Positions 45,183 to 56,436 are shown, counted from the first letter of the stretch. The stretch: DNA of 64,000 bases from Phanerochaete sordida (GCA_019973155.2 BPQB01000050.1:173633-237632), one strand, 5' to 3'. Numbers and translations are program-made. Notes: generated by a model not told the origin, from the letters alone.

Positions 45183-46787
45183 CTATATGTACGGCGGGCC
45201 CAAGGCTGCGCCTCATCAGCTCCCACAAAGTCATACAGTTCACTGGACCACATACCCTTGCGGAAGATACCGAGCGTGAACTCGACAACGAGCAGCAGCA
45301 CACCGCCGCCAGGCGCAAGCCGCAGGACCTTCGGCGCGAAGCCCTTGTACAGCGCCCCGATGCCCTCTTCGCGCGCGATGAGGAGCAGGCTGCGGGCAAT
45401 ATCAGCGGGCTGGAGAGGAGTGTAAGGAGGGAGGGGCGCACCCGGGGTATGTCCAGTTGTACTTCGGGACGACGCCCGGGACTTTGGTGGCGCCCTGAAT
45501 TCGGGATTTGACGACCTGATAGAAGGAAGGCTCAGATTAAATACGGCGGGCGGGGTATGACGTCGGCACTGACATCGAATCTGCATGGCGGGAGATTTCT
45601 GGGTCACTACGCAGAAAATGTAAGTTGGCGAGAGAAACGTACGGAGTGTTGATAGCGGTGCCGACGAAACCGCCTACTGTGCCAGCGGCGAGGTCGTTGA
45701 GCAGGCGCGCACGGTTCGTCTGCAAAGCGTCTCAATGGCTGCATAGCGCGAAAGCAAGAGTCCCGCGTACCTCGGGCTTCGGTAGCATTTCGCGCACTTT
45801 GAAGATGCATCCGAAGTAGCCTGCGTTCCACCAGAGGTGGCTAGTTTGGCGTGTCAAGACGCGCCGAGCAAGGTGTGAAGTTCGCGACTTACCGCCAGAA
45901 GGTCGACTCCATGCCGACGTAGAGACCTTTGCCAAATGAGTCCATGACCTAATCCAGACGGGGCTGTCACTGACCCAGCAGACCCTCCTTCTTTATAATG
46001 GTCTTCACAACGTCCATGGGCCCGGCGAAAGTGCTGTGCTTGTCCTGGAGCTTGATCTTCACGAGCTCGAAGGGTACCACGACGAAGCTCTCCGTCGCAC
46101 CCGCGCTGGAGCCGGTCAGGATCGCGAGCTCCTGCGTCATCTTCTTCTGGCCGGTCAAGTTGAGATAGGTCTTCCCCCAGAAGTCGTTCGCCGCGCTGTA
46201 GGCGGGGTGAGCGCGCGCGAACGCGCCGAGCCGGAGCGTGAACGGACGTACAACTTCGTAGCACGCTTCGGGGCTTCGAGAAGCAGGGGTGGGACGAGAC
46301 CTGCTCACTGTCAGTGCGCTGCTTCACCGCGTCGTGGGGGAAAACGCACCTCTGTACAGGCGTCCGAACCTGGGGAATGGCCGTCAGGACGCGGGAGCTA
46401 GTCGCGTGACTGAATGCTGCTCACCCTTCCTGAGCAACAATATTCTTGAACGTTCCCACCAGCCCCGCATTCGACTTGCCCGTCTCAAGCTGCATACGCG
46501 TCTTGACCTAGCAACGGGGCCACTATGGTCGTGAACTATGTCGTCATTCACGGAGGGATGGTACCTACGACATCTTCGCATGTTTAGCTGCACGGCTGCG
46601 AAGAATAGAAGGCATACTCACCGAGAGGGTAGAATGTGAGGATCTCAGACACGCCAGCAATGGCTCCAGCCGCGAAGTTCGCGACGAAGGGCAAAGCTGC
46701 AGGGCAGAGTACAATTAATGAGTCACTTTAAGCAGCTTTGCGTATTTCCCAGGTGGTGTCCCTACGCTTTCTTTCTGGCGCGGCCAT
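45183..46787 (-). CDS. ODC: mitochondrial oxodicarboxylate carrier (SLC25 family)
   Basis: Inner-membrane carrier exchanging 2-oxoadipate/2-oxoglutarate and similar diacids. Start ATG 46785-46787: MAAPERK, then PLPFVANFAAGAIAGVSEIL with TFYPL, VKTRMQLETGKSNAGL, LYRGLVPPLLLEAPKRATKF and AANDFWGKTYLNLTGQ; repeat 2 FVVVPFELVKIKLQDKH; LYVGMESTFWR-HLWWNAGYFG; repeat 3 LLNDLAAGTVGGFVGTAINT, then VKSRIQGATKVPG and LAPGGGVLLLVVEFTLGIF. The end is FRKALGPPYI, stop 45183-45185. Three repeats with P-x-D/E-x-x-K motifs; the Asp of repeats 1 and 3 is supplied by microexons of 5 and 7 nt. About eleven exons. One junction (IVAQE to GRLYRG, near 46,380-46,440) does not join in phase with the visible GT and AG, suggesting an unrecognised site or a 1-nt change. 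Overall call is firm from the order of motifs. Confidence 0.9.
45574..45580 (-). other. ODC: 7-nt microexon in carrier gene
   Basis: Minus strand ATTCGAT between acceptor CATGCAG and donor GTCAGT. Joined to the exon ending in AACACTCC and to the next starting GTCGTCAAA it reads N-T-P-F-D-V-V-K, the signature of carrier repeat 3. Confidence 0.7.
46569..46573 (-). other. ODC: 5-nt microexon in carrier gene
   Basis: Minus strand ATGTC between acceptor GCGAAG and donor GTAGGT. Joined between CCTCTCG and GTCAAGACG it reads P-L-D-V-V-K-T-R, the signature of carrier repeat 1. No other combination of sites that I tried restores the Asp. Confidence 0.65.
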
Positions 46788-47192
46788 TTTTGAGAGGGCT
46801 GCTCGACTGCAGATGAAGAGAGAAGAGCGTCGAGTCAGACGACGAGGTGGTCGAGAGCAAAGTCGTATTTACGCCTTGATTGCGCCCCGGCACTCGAGCG
46901 CAAAGCGGGCCTCGGCGTCAACCCAGGGCTCCGAGCCTTCTCGCCCGCGTTCACTCGCGACCGTGGCGAGATAGAGCGTGTTAAATATTCTCATAATTCG
47001 TGGAATATATAACCTATATATGCGTGTGCTGAAGAGGCGTTCCGGAAATATTCTGACAGGGGATAAAGGGCTGCAGGCCGCGATGCAGGCGTCGGCTGCC
47101 CCGCGTTACGTCCGTGACGGGCCTGTGATGATGGCGTGACGGTGCCGTGACATACCCCGCGGGCGTGGAGGCGGGACGGCGACCTGCCTGCC
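46788..47192. other. divergent promoter of carrier and SRP9
   Basis: 405 nt between the two start codons, so both promoters must lie here. No TATA box stands out; no other gene. Confidence 0.5.
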
Positions 47193-47679
47193 ATGGTCTA
47201 CATCTCGTCCTGGCAGGAGTTCCAAGAGGCGGCGGAGGCGTTGTACGAGAAGTCTCCCAACAAGGTGCGTGCGCTGCTCCGTCGCTTTCCTCCGTGTCCT
47301 AAGCCACCTCAGTAGACTCGGTACTGCGTCAAGTGGAGAGCATGCGAGGGTAAGCTCGTTTTGAAGATAACGGACGACACAACAGTACGCACACCCGCCA
47401 TTTGAACCTATATCATACCTCTGAATTTCCACGCCGCTTTAGTGTCTGAAGTTCAAGACATACTCGTCCATATTCCTGAACCGCTTTGAGGCCTTGAACC
47501 TCTCCCTCATGCAGAAGATGCAAAATCGCAAGCCTGCTCCCCAGACCGCGGGCACCCCGGTCATTCCCCAGGACGCAGCGACTGCAGCCGCAGAGCCCTC
47601 GACGCCTATTATCCAGGCTGCTGCTGGAGCAGCTGCAGCAGGTGGCGTCAAGAAGAAGAAGCCAAAGAAGAAGAAATAG
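47193..47679 (+). CDS. SRP9: signal recognition particle subunit SRP9
   Basis: Small RNA-binding subunit of the SRP Alu domain, which delays translation while ribosomes are targeted to the ER. Start ATG 47193: MVYISSWQEFQEAAEALYEK with SPNK, intron, TRYCVKWRACEGKLVLKITD with DTT, intron, CLKFKTYSSIFLNRFEALNL. These match the SRP9/Srp21 domain in order. The tail is Ala-rich then ends in KKKKPKKKK, a basic end common in fungal Srp21. Stop TAG 47677-47679. About 125 residues. The first acceptor must be the second AG of CTCAGTAG to avoid a stop. Divergently transcribed from the carrier gene. Confidence 0.9.
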
Positions 47680-48412
47680 GTGCAGTGGCGGATGGAGGGG
47701 TCATTCGAGCCTGGTGCGTCACACACTTATGAACCGGAGCCACATGCTAACATTCGTTAGCATAGCTATATGTACACCGTGTACCCTTCATGCTTTAGAT
47801 ATCTGAATGGCAGGTGCCTCCTCTAATCCTCGCGGCATCTGTGGCACGTGCAAAAGATCCTTCGCTCCGGTTCGACGGCTTGCTGCTCTGCCCGTTTATC
47901 TTGGCTGTCGCTGACTGCTAGTGACATGTTTACATCGGTCGGACGACCATGCTCCCGCACGCCAACCCATTTCGTAGAGCGAGTCTACCACATATCTACG
48001 TTATGACAGTCGACACGCGTCTCCCCTCTGCAGCAGGTTGATTGGCCCCAGTTTTGGATGTGAGGTTCATACGAAATCTGCGGTCATTGCATGCACGAAG
48101 TTGACGAACGGCAGCTCAAACTTCCGAAGTTGGGTGCGCCTGGTTATACGATAGTCTATGGCTGACCCTCACCTACAAACCTCCGGGCTGCGAAGTCGCT
48201 GTAGCACCTCACAGCTATTCTGGTCAAACAGGTTATTGACTTCTCTCGCAATACTACTTGTAATTGTGATAGCTAACGCAGGCCGGCCAGAGAAATCAAG
48301 CAGATCTCCGCAATACGCCGTTAAAGCTTTCTAGATCGCAATGTAGTTCAATTCGCAGGTCGAACTTGACAAATCCTCCGAACCTCGAACAGTCGTCAGC
48401 CTCTCTACACAC
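47680..48412. other. intergenic, no gene seen
   Basis: 730 nt between SRP9 and the end of the next F-box-like gene (convergent). No recognisable coding region. Confidence 0.45.
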
Positions 48413-49859
48413 TCAGCTCGCGCCCTCGTTCGCGGCCTTCGCTCTTGCCTGTAATACCAGCATCCGCACGTACGCCTTCCTTGAGCCATCACTCTGTTTA
48501 CGCAGGAGCCACTCGACGCGCTGCGCCTTGTCGAGTGTCACGCGCTCTCCCTCGATCGCGAATGGGCGGAAGGATGCGACGATGTTCGCGGCGGTGAACT
48601 CGCGGCGCACGGCGGCACCGGGCTCGCCCGCGGCGACGTGGACGCTGCGCCGCTGGCCGAAGAGCACCGGGAAGAGGTTTCCACTGCGAAGGTACTCCAG
48701 GAGGTCCGCCGCGAGCGATTTCGATGGACATGTGATGACGAGAAGTGGTGTGCTTATGCCGTTCAGCTCGAGGAGCGTGCGCTCGAGCGTGCTGAAGTAC
48801 GCAGGCAGCTCGGCGGGAGCGAGCGTGGGGCACGTGAAGTGCAGAGAGCGGATCTCGGGACACGCGGGGCGGAGGGCGTGCACAAAGATAGCCAGCCTGG
48901 CGATGAGCGCGGTGTCGGTGAGAAGGTTGTACTCGTAGCCGTCCTCTATCCATTCTCGTGAGTGGGTCATTCGACATCTGAAGCCAGTTTCACTCAGGGT
49001 CCGCGTCGAGGCTACCCACAGACCGCACGTTGAGATGCTCGACCTGCCCCGTCTCCCCCGCGAACGAGAGCAGCAGCGGCACATGCGCATCCACGAGCGC
49101 ACACGCGGCGTCGCCCAGGCGAGCGTAGCCCTGGCCTGCGAACAGCATATCCGCGATGCGGACCCAGCGCGGCACGTCGTCCGCAGCGTCCGCGAAGCAG
49201 CGCGAGACCGCGAGGTAGAACTCGGTGCTGTGCCGCGTGCGCCGTGCGCGGACGGCCTCGACGTCGTGCTTCGCGAAGGTCAGGGCCTCGAGCGTCAGCT
49301 CGCTCACGCGCAGGCGCGCGATGCAGCCGACGAGCATGCGCAGCGAGGGCACGCGCAGGCCGCGGAGCGTGAGGGTGTGGATGAACCCGACCGACGCGGG
49401 CAGGATCTTCGGGAGCCAGGCGAAGGGCAGCGTCGACACCGTCTGCTGCGCCTCTGGCTGGTCGGCGTCGACGGTGACAGTGTCCGCCATGGTCAGCGAC
49501 ACGTTGATGAACCTGAAGTGGCGGTGGAGCCGCAGGATGTGGTGAAGCCACGGCACGGCCTTGGGGGTGTGGTCTTCGTGCTCGACGATGCTGAGCATGC
49601 GGATGCAGTCCCTGAGCGGGCGCCCGAGAAAGTCGGGGTGCCCGAGGAACGCCAACAGCTGCTCGACGTCTCCCGCGCTCCGTAGGGCGATCTCGAGGAA
49701 AAGAAGTGGCCGTATAATTCGTGCCCAGTGGCGGCAGATCAGGCTGCACGCCGCCAGCCCGCGCTTGAGGCGGTTGTCCTCAGCGTCGCGGTCGCTGAGC
49801 CGCAGCACCACGGCGTGAACCAGCTCCGCAGGAAGGTATACGGGCAATTTGGTCTGCAT
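48413..49859 (-). CDS. F-box-like protein, type A (A00)
   Basis: F-box-like N-terminus: YLPAELVHAVVLRLSDRDAE, then GLAACSLICRHWARIIRPLL with LRSAGDVEQLLAFLGHPDFL. The chosen start is ATG 49857-49859 (MQTKLPVYLP); in-frame ATGs up to 49931 exist but add an unconserved leader. Further conserved parts: DCIRMLSIVEHEDHTP, WLPKILPASVGFIHTLTLRG, DVPRWVRIADMLFAGQGYA and VEHLNVRSVGSLD. One intron near 48,960-49,000 leads to exon 2 with WIEDGYEYNLLTDTALIARL, CPSKSLAADLLEYLRSGNLF and the C-terminal signature KAQRVEWLLRKQSDGSRKAY. Stop at 48413. About 470 residues. A presumed SCF adaptor; substrate-binding part is leucine-rich but lacks a canonical LRR or WD pattern. Confidence 0.75.
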
Positions 49860-50200
49860 TTGAAGGGTGTGCATGGGCGTGCAGAAAATACATGTGGGAG
49901 AGGAGTGCAGTGCCAAGGTGGGTAGCGGCACTGCCTCAGGGTCGGTTCGAGACGCTCACCAAGGAATATCGGAAGGAAAATTGCGATAATTTATGAGGTC
50001 GCTTAATGGGGCTTGAAAGCACTGAGTTGGGCTCATCGGTGAATATAATCAGCTTCCGAAGGAGTAGGTCTTGAGCGTGATCAGAGCAAACGGACAGGAA
50101 ATGTCCCCTCTCAGAATCATTCAGAAAATATCGAAAATGGGTCGCCGAAATTCGTCTCGTCGCCCGAGAACGTTGTAGACAAGAATCGGTGATTCACCGT
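49860..50200. other. intergenic, no gene seen
   Basis: AT-rich 340-nt spacer between two minus-strand F-box-like genes; presumably promoter and 3' end. Confidence 0.45.
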
Positions 50201-51741
50201 CTAGAGTGCTTCGGTCCCAGTAATCTCCTGAGATGGTTGGCCAAGGGCCACCAGTGAAGGCGTTGAGTCAGACGAGCTAGCCGCAGACCCTACGACCACC
50301 TTCGCCGCGCGAGCCGCAGCCACCTTCTGCAAGTACTCTCTCCTCGAGTTCGGCGAGATGCAGAGCAACCAATCTACCTGCTCCGCGATCTCGAGCACGA
50401 TATCGGCGCCATCGACGACGTGCTTGCTGGGGGTGGCGAGGATGTTGGCGCTGGTGATGACCTCGTCCGAGAGCTGCAATTGCAGTTTACGCGCGTCAAG
50501 GGCCCACGACAGCTGCGTGCGCGCGAGGATCGTGCTGACGACGCCTTTGAAGGTCGCGTAGTCTTGGTCATGCGGGCCGTAGCCCTTGAGGCGGAGGCTG
50601 ACCAGGCCAGGTGCGGTGACGATGGCGCGCAGGCCGTCCCATGGGAGCGCGTCGACGACGGCCGTGTCGGCGAACGATAGCTCAAGGGCGAGGCTCTCGA
50701 CGTACGCGGGCAGGGTGGCCTGGCCGACATGCGTGTTGGGTCGTCGCACGTCTATGGCGATGTATACGTAATCCCGGTCGCGGGACGGGTCGCTGCGGCT
50801 GAGAGGGTAGAAGCGGAACTCTGCGCGGCCTTGGCACAGAAACTGTATTAGCATCGTGCCTGAGTGTGCCGTATCAAGGGCTCACCGTACGCTCCCTGGC
50901 CCCATGACTCCAAGCTGAGATACGCCTTCTCGAACCTGTCTGGTACCAAGGCATGCAGCGCTGCGAGAGCTGTGTCCCACGTCCCGCCCTCGACGTTCAA
51001 TCGGGCGGAAGCCCGAAGCAGCTCTGATGCCAGGATAGCCTGGGAGGAGATAGACTCGTCTCCGCATCGCGACAGAGTGCAAGAGATGAGTGATGTAGTG
51101 CGACGCTGGGGAGCTCTCCGCCAGTGGATAACGTCTGTTTGTCTGACGAAGGAGATTTGGTCGCAGCGGCACTCAGCAAGATGATGGAAGCTGTCGATGA
51201 CCCGCGCGAGCTCGGTTTTGCTGGTTAGACGAAGGTTGATGAGACTGAGGCCGATGACTGGCGGAAGGAAGGATGGTAATATCCTAGGCAGCGACTGGGA
51301 CGGGGTAGGACGCTCGACGGTTGTAGCTCCAGAAGTAATGCTGCTGCCGGTGGCGACATACCGGAATGCAGTCCTATGCAGGCGTGCTGATAGCGGCCGT
51401 GCGTGGTGGAGCCAAGGGGCGACAGGATTTCCCTCCGTTCGTAGGTCTATCTCCCAGATTGCATCGGCGAGGGACGACTCATGGAAGTGGGGACTTCCGA
51501 CGATGCTCTCCAAGAAATGAACGTCGTACAGATTTCGAAGCTCGAGCCTCCCAAAGAGAATAGGTCGTATAATTTCAGACCAGTACTTGCATACTGATCC
51601 GGGTGCGGCCAGTCCGCGCTTCCACTCGAGCCGTTCGTCTGGCCTCTCCGCGAGCTGCAGGTCGAACGACAGGGAGCAAAGCGCGTCGAGAATGTGGTAG
51701 AGCAGCTCAGAAGCTAACTCGACACCGGTTGATGAAGGCAT
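50201..51741 (-). CDS. F-box-like protein, type B (B2)
   Basis: Type-B relative of the gene at 31.2 kb. Start ATG 51739-51741: MPSSTGVELASELLYHILDA, then KRGLAAPGSVCKYWSEIIRP with ILFGRLELRNLYDVHFLE. It continues with WLHHARPLSARLHRTAFRY, SLPRILPSFLPPVIGLSLIN and LESWGQGAYG; one intron near 50,850-50,890; exon 2 begins around LCQGRAEFRFYPLSRSDPSR and includes DALPWDGLRAIVTAPGLVSL, LSWALDARKLQLQLSDEVI and the C-terminal motif VDWLLCISPNSRREYLQKV. Stop at 50201. About 510 residues. The F-box is weaker than in type A. It gives the reference for the type-B fragments at 21.6, 55.5-55.9 and 59.9-60.5 kb. Confidence 0.74.
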
Positions 51742-52372
51742 TGCGACGCGTATAAGGCACCAATACTGGGTTTGAGAGCCTGTAGGTCAGTGTGGGGCGT
51801 GAGTGCGGGTAACCTCGGTCTCGGTGACGCGATGTATAGCAGCAACGTACTCGCACGTGCATTGGCTCTCGAAGGTTTCCCAGACTGTTGCGGGATTCTT
51901 AGCCATGAGCGATAATGTCGGCATTTCAACGCTTCAAGTTGAACCTTGGGTCTTGCGAAGAACTTGCAGCTTCGTGCACTGTCCAGATCGTGATCATTAA
52001 TGTGTGGGTGAGAGCAGCAAGATAGCAGAACACAACCCTCGGCGCGGATTTCTTGGTAGCCGCCCACGCCACGTGGAGAAATGGTGCTGGACCTGGTGCG
52101 ACTGGATGTGGTACAATGAACATATTCAAGACCCAGTTCGAGCCACTATTCATTACGCATACTGTGAGATAACATGCGTATTGCGAAAGGTCCAATTGGT
52201 CTGCGACATTCGAGTCGCGATGGTACAAGGAGCTTCGAGTACACTGCAACCCCATCCAACTCGAAGCACGAGTCAGTCCAATCGCTCCATCTGCCAGCGC
52301 TGGTGATCCACGAACCTTTCCGACGGTGGAACTAATCGCGAGCGATTACGCCCTCTCTTTGATTCCGGAACC
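51742..52372. other. intergenic, no gene seen
   Basis: 630 nt between B2 start and the end of the next F-box-like gene. Short frames only. Confidence 0.45.
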
Positions 52373-53895
52373 TCAAGCTTCGGTCTCTAGGTCTTCCTCG
52401 ACGTCGTGGTTCTTGGTGCTCTCTCCGGAGGTGTGACTGGCGGTCGAGACGTCTTGAATATAGCTTGAGCGGAGGTTGAGCTTCTGTAGATGAGCGTGCT
52501 TCAATGCCAGTCCGCCGCACAGTACCCATTCCGTACGCTGCTCCAGAGTCAACGGGTCCCCCTCGTCGGCGCCGCCGCAGTGCGTCGGTGCAGCCAAGAT
52601 CTCCTCGAGCGTCATGCGGAGGTTCGTGTCGCCGCCGGTAGCGATGTCTACTGTGACCAAGCTGGGCCACGCAGCGAATGTCCCCAAAATATTACCCTCG
52701 AGAATACCGCGAACAAAGGCTCTGGCAAACTCTCGGTCTACGCCTTCGAGGACTGTCCGCGGAATAGTAGGACTGGCCATTTCGACCACTGTGGCTTCGA
52801 ACTGTTGAACGAGCGCAAATGCTTGAGTGTCGTCCGTACTCGGGCATCGCCAAACGACGTCGGTAAAGCGCGGAGGAATGCTCTGCGGCGTATCGCGCTC
52901 GATCTGCAGTTCCGCGATTCGAAGCGGCTCTTCAACAGGACCGTCGCACAGGGTGTATTGGAAATGTCGTTCAGGCTCTTGACCTGCGAGATCGAGATTA
53001 TTAATCAAAAGGACACGTCAAAGCAAACACACGTACAGCGGCCAGCAGTGAAGTAATCAAGCGTCAGTTGTGTAATCTTCTTCTGTGCCGAATGGAGGGA
53101 GACAAGGCGCTCCAGGTATTGGGCCGCCAGTGCCTCAAACTCGGTATCGACTAGGGGATACTCTCGGGACGTGCAAAACAAATCGCAAAGTCTTATCCAC
53201 GATGGGAGACGAGCGATGTCTTCGATGGAGGACCGCACGGTGACGCAGATAGGGATTCCGTAGCGCCGATGTAGCGGCTGCAGACTAAGTTCAGAAGCCG
53301 TATATCCCGCTGGAAGGGTGACATTGTCGAAGGTGATGTCTCGAATCAGCGTGCGCCTCATCATAGCCGCCATGACATCCACCGTCGGGAGCTGGACATT
53401 GCATAGAATGAGGCGCTCGAGGGGTGGAGATGACGGACTAGGCAGGGTTCTGGGAAGGATAGAGATCGGGAGAGATGCGCGGCCGTGTTTTAATGACAGA
53501 AGCTGCTTGGGAAGTATCGATGCGCCTTTGAATTTCCATGAAATGTCCAAGGCTTCGACCTTGTGAGAAAGCCTGAGCATGACCTGGTGCCCCCATGGGA
53601 CGATGGAGACCGTCCGATCTTCTTCGATGTGCAGAAATTTGAGGCAGTCCTTGATCGAGCAGCCCAGGAAGTCGTGAGCGTCGAGGAACTCGAGCAAAGA
53701 TCCTACGTCGTCTGCGCTGCGTAGCGTGATGCAGAAGAATAAGACGGGGCGGGAGAGCCTGGCCCAGTAGCGGCAAGTCTGGCTGCAGGAGGCGAGGCCA
53801 CGCTTTGGCTCGCTGCAATCGCCTAGGTAGCCATTGCAAAGCTTCCCGAGGATGATACGGATGATTTCCTCGGGGATGGACCTGCCTGTGAGCAT
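52373..53895 (-). CDS. F-box-like protein, type A2 (unit 2), start abuts upstream gene
   Basis: F-box-like domain: SIPEEIIRIILGKLCNGYLG, then GLASCSQTCRYWARLSRPVL with ITLRSADDVGSLLEFLDAH and DFLGCSIKDCLKFLHIEEDR. If separate, the start is ATG 53893-53895 (MLTGRSIP). Middle: SILPRTLPSPSSPPLERLIL, LPSWIRLCDLFCTSREYP, LVSLHSAQKKITQLTLDYF. One intron near 52,990-53,040, then exon 2 with NLDLAGQEPERHFQYTLCDG, GILEGNILGTFAAWP, MTLEEILAAPTHCG and the end signature TLEQRTEWVLCGGLALKHAH. Stop at 52373. About 500 residues. The sister copy is at 56.4-57.9 kb. The ATG lies inside what could be the last intron of the upstream F-box gene, and that gene has no stop codon before it; the two may be one transcript (see findings). 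Confidence 0.74.
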
Positions 53896-53937
53896 GGAAA
53901 TTAGCGAAAGCAGGCGGCGTGATAGCGTATATGGCAC

Positions 53938-55355
53938 CTGCTCGCTGCACGACATTCTGAAGTTCCTGCAGGTACTCATCTCGCCTATTGACCCGCTTGC
54001 CATTGGCGTCCCTCGATTTCTTCAGCACCCACTCGACGCGTTGCTCAGTGGTCAGTATGATGCGCCCGTCGTCCTCGCCGATGAAGGAGGGCGCAGACAT
54101 TATTTCCTGGAGAGCGTATTCGGCTTCGAGTGGGACACCGATGTAGATGAGCCTCGTGAGAAGGGTTGGAACGCGTGCCAGAACCCGGCCCTCAAGGACA
54201 CCGCCGAGCAATCGCCTGCAGGACTCCATGCTGATACAACGAACGGTCAGCGGATAGGTGCTGCCGTCAGCCATGGTGGTGATAGCGGAAAGCAGCTTGC
54301 CGAGGAGCGCATCGACCGCTGCAATGTCGACGTCAGGGCAGGTGAACGTCGCCAAGCTGATGTGTGGGGGTTTATTGTACCAGTCGTTCGTCCAGATGTG
54401 CATGGATGCAACGTTCTCCAGAACATAGCGGTAACCCAAGAACGTAGTGCTGCCTGTTCTGTACAATTAGCCGCTGCTCGCATACAACGTCACAGAACGT
54501 ACCATCTGTCTCGTCGTCAATGTCCCGCCAAACTGCGTGTACGGATAACATCGGCATATTCTCTGCAAAATTCCATTCGTGCAGCGCCGCGCACAAATTG
54601 AAGAACGAGGTGAGCGAGGTCTGGAAAGAATGGTCCATTGGCTGGCGACCACACTTGGCGAAGAGAAAGCAGACGAGTTCAAGCCAGAGCGTCAGATTCG
54701 TTGCCCGTGTGATACAACGTGTCATCTGGACGGAGTGGAGTTCTGAGGTCCGCCGGTTCCAGCTTTGCTGAGTAATAGAGAGGTCCGGAGTTTCGTCGTT
54801 GAAGATTATATCCTTGAGGTGAAGTCGCTCGAGCGGGAGTTGGCAGAGCAGTTTCCAAAGGTGTCGAGTAGAAAGGTGCACGCCAGATATGGTGACCTGA
54901 CTCACGCGAGCTGTCTTCATGGGAAGCCCGCGAGGCAGAGACAGGAACGGAAGGGGTGAGGCACACCCGCCAGCGAGTGCTGTGGCTCCGTCCAGCGTCC
55001 AGTTCACCTCGACCGGTGGGCGCAAACGTAGGAGGGGTCGATGAGACCACGAGGTGCGGGGCAGCGTCGCACAGTCCTCAACAATGTGCAGCGCGTGAAT
55101 GCACTGCCGGAGTGTGCGGCCGAAGAGTGGTGGCGCGGCGAGCAATGCGAAGAGCTCATCGACGTCGCTCGCGCTCCGAAGGGCAATCCGCTGGAAGAGC
55201 ATAGGTCGGATCGTCTGCGCCCAGTGACGGCAAACGAGCCCGCACGACGCGAGCCCGTGCTTCGGCGGCGGGTCCCATGCGCCGCCGTCGTGCAGCTGCA
55301 CGAGGATTGCGTTGATAGTCTCTTCGGGGAGACAGGTTCCTAGTGACAGTGGCAT
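53938..55355 (-). CDS. F-box-like protein, type A1 (unit 2), no own stop codon
   Basis: Start ATG 55353-55355 (MPLSLGT). F-box-like domain: CLPEETINAILVQLHDGGAW, then GLASCGLVCRHWAQTIRPML with RIALRSASDVDELFALLAAP. Later LHIVEDCATLPRTSWSHRP, FLSLPRGLPMKTARVSQVTI, LWLELVCFLFAKCGRQP. One intron after DIDDETDG, exon 2: STTFLGYRYVLENVASMHIW, GVLEGRVLARVPTLLTRLIY, LQEIMSAPSFIGEDDGRIIL and TTEQRVEWVLKKSRDANGK, RRDEYLQELQNVVQRAG. The sister copy at 58.4 kb has about 18 more residues and a TGA; here the frame instead stays open into the next F-box gene to 53,438. A candidate GTGCCA donor at 53,937 with acceptor CACAG at 53,886 would join it in frame to the next F-box domain. End given is that donor. 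Confidence 0.73.
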
Positions 55356-55472
55356 CAGTCCAGGTGCGGTGAGGGGAGACGTACGCTTGCAGGCTTTGTA
55401 TGTGGAGGCGATGGCGAAGGTAGATGGCATGAGGAATGGGAAATGCCTGCGCGCTTGTACGGGCACTGCGCC

Positions 55473-55876
55473 TTAGTGCACAGCCTCCTCGGGAAGGGGT
55501 CCTAGGATGCGCACAGCTAGGCACTGGAATGACAAGACGAGATGTAGCTGAGTCCAAAATCCTCCGAAGGGTACCCGCATGAGACTATGGATGACGCCCT
55601 TGAAGAGCGCGTAGGCGTGGTCGCGGGCTGTCGGGGGATCGCATGAGGTGCAGGTAGACCGGGCCGAGGGCGGCAACGAGGGCCGTCCCACGAGAGCGCG
55701 TCGACGGCGTTCATGTCGGCGGAAACGCAGCTCGAGCTGTAGGCTCTTTGCGCCCGCAAGAAGAGCAGTTTGGCTGACGGGTATGCTCGGTTGTCGCGCA
55801 AGGAACCAACGCCGAACGGTATTTTGAATGCGAGTAAAGCTGGAGTGCAGAGCTGGGGCTTACCGGTCCTGTCCAA
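55473..55876 (-). pseudogene. type-B F-box-like fragment in unit 2
   Basis: Minus-strand pieces VDALSWDGP and DHAYALFKGVIHSLMRV, with the following FGGFWTQLHLVLSFQ, match VDALPWDGLRAI, QDYATFKGVVSTILART and LSWALDARKLQLQL of intact B2, but in different frames and without F-box or C-terminal motif. An internal remnant lying directly upstream of the A1 gene. Confidence 0.6.
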
Positions 55877-56436
55877 GTCGAGGTACGGATCTAAATAGTA
55901 AGGCTAAAGGCTCTATGTGAGATATGGCGGTGACGTACTCGTCTGTGCCTTGGGCCAAGTTGGCTTCTGAGTACTACTCAATATTTCCGTCGGATCCCCA
56001 AACGTGACAGAATATAATAGCCATCAACGACTACATCGGCATATCGAATATTGATATATATGCTAGCTCTCGCGAAGGAGTTGTAGCCTATATTTTTGGG
56101 ACCGTGTTCCGAAGGTCGTGGATGGAGGAGATGCCGACAGAAGATCTACAGTTCGCGCGTTGTCGAGGAGTAGACGCCCATGACCACGTGGAGAAAAATA
56201 GAAATGCGTCGCGATACTGGTGCCAGTGACTACCATCCTTTAACATCGGACTTCGAGTATTTCTCGCAGTAAGTCCTCACACAAGCTATCATCATTGTCC
56301 ATGAATATGTCTCTTACAGAAGACTTCTCTCCACCTCCTCCTTCCCACCCTATAAGTCCTTCTCGCTCCTTCGAGTCGCCTTTCAGATATTCGCCTTTCG
56401 GCTTTCTGCGAAGGTAGACGTCATTACTACGAGAGG
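55877..56436. other. intergenic, no gene seen
   Basis: AT-rich spacer of 560 nt between unit 2 and the end of the A2 gene of unit 1. A short last exon of the latter near 56,400 cannot be excluded. Confidence 0.4.
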
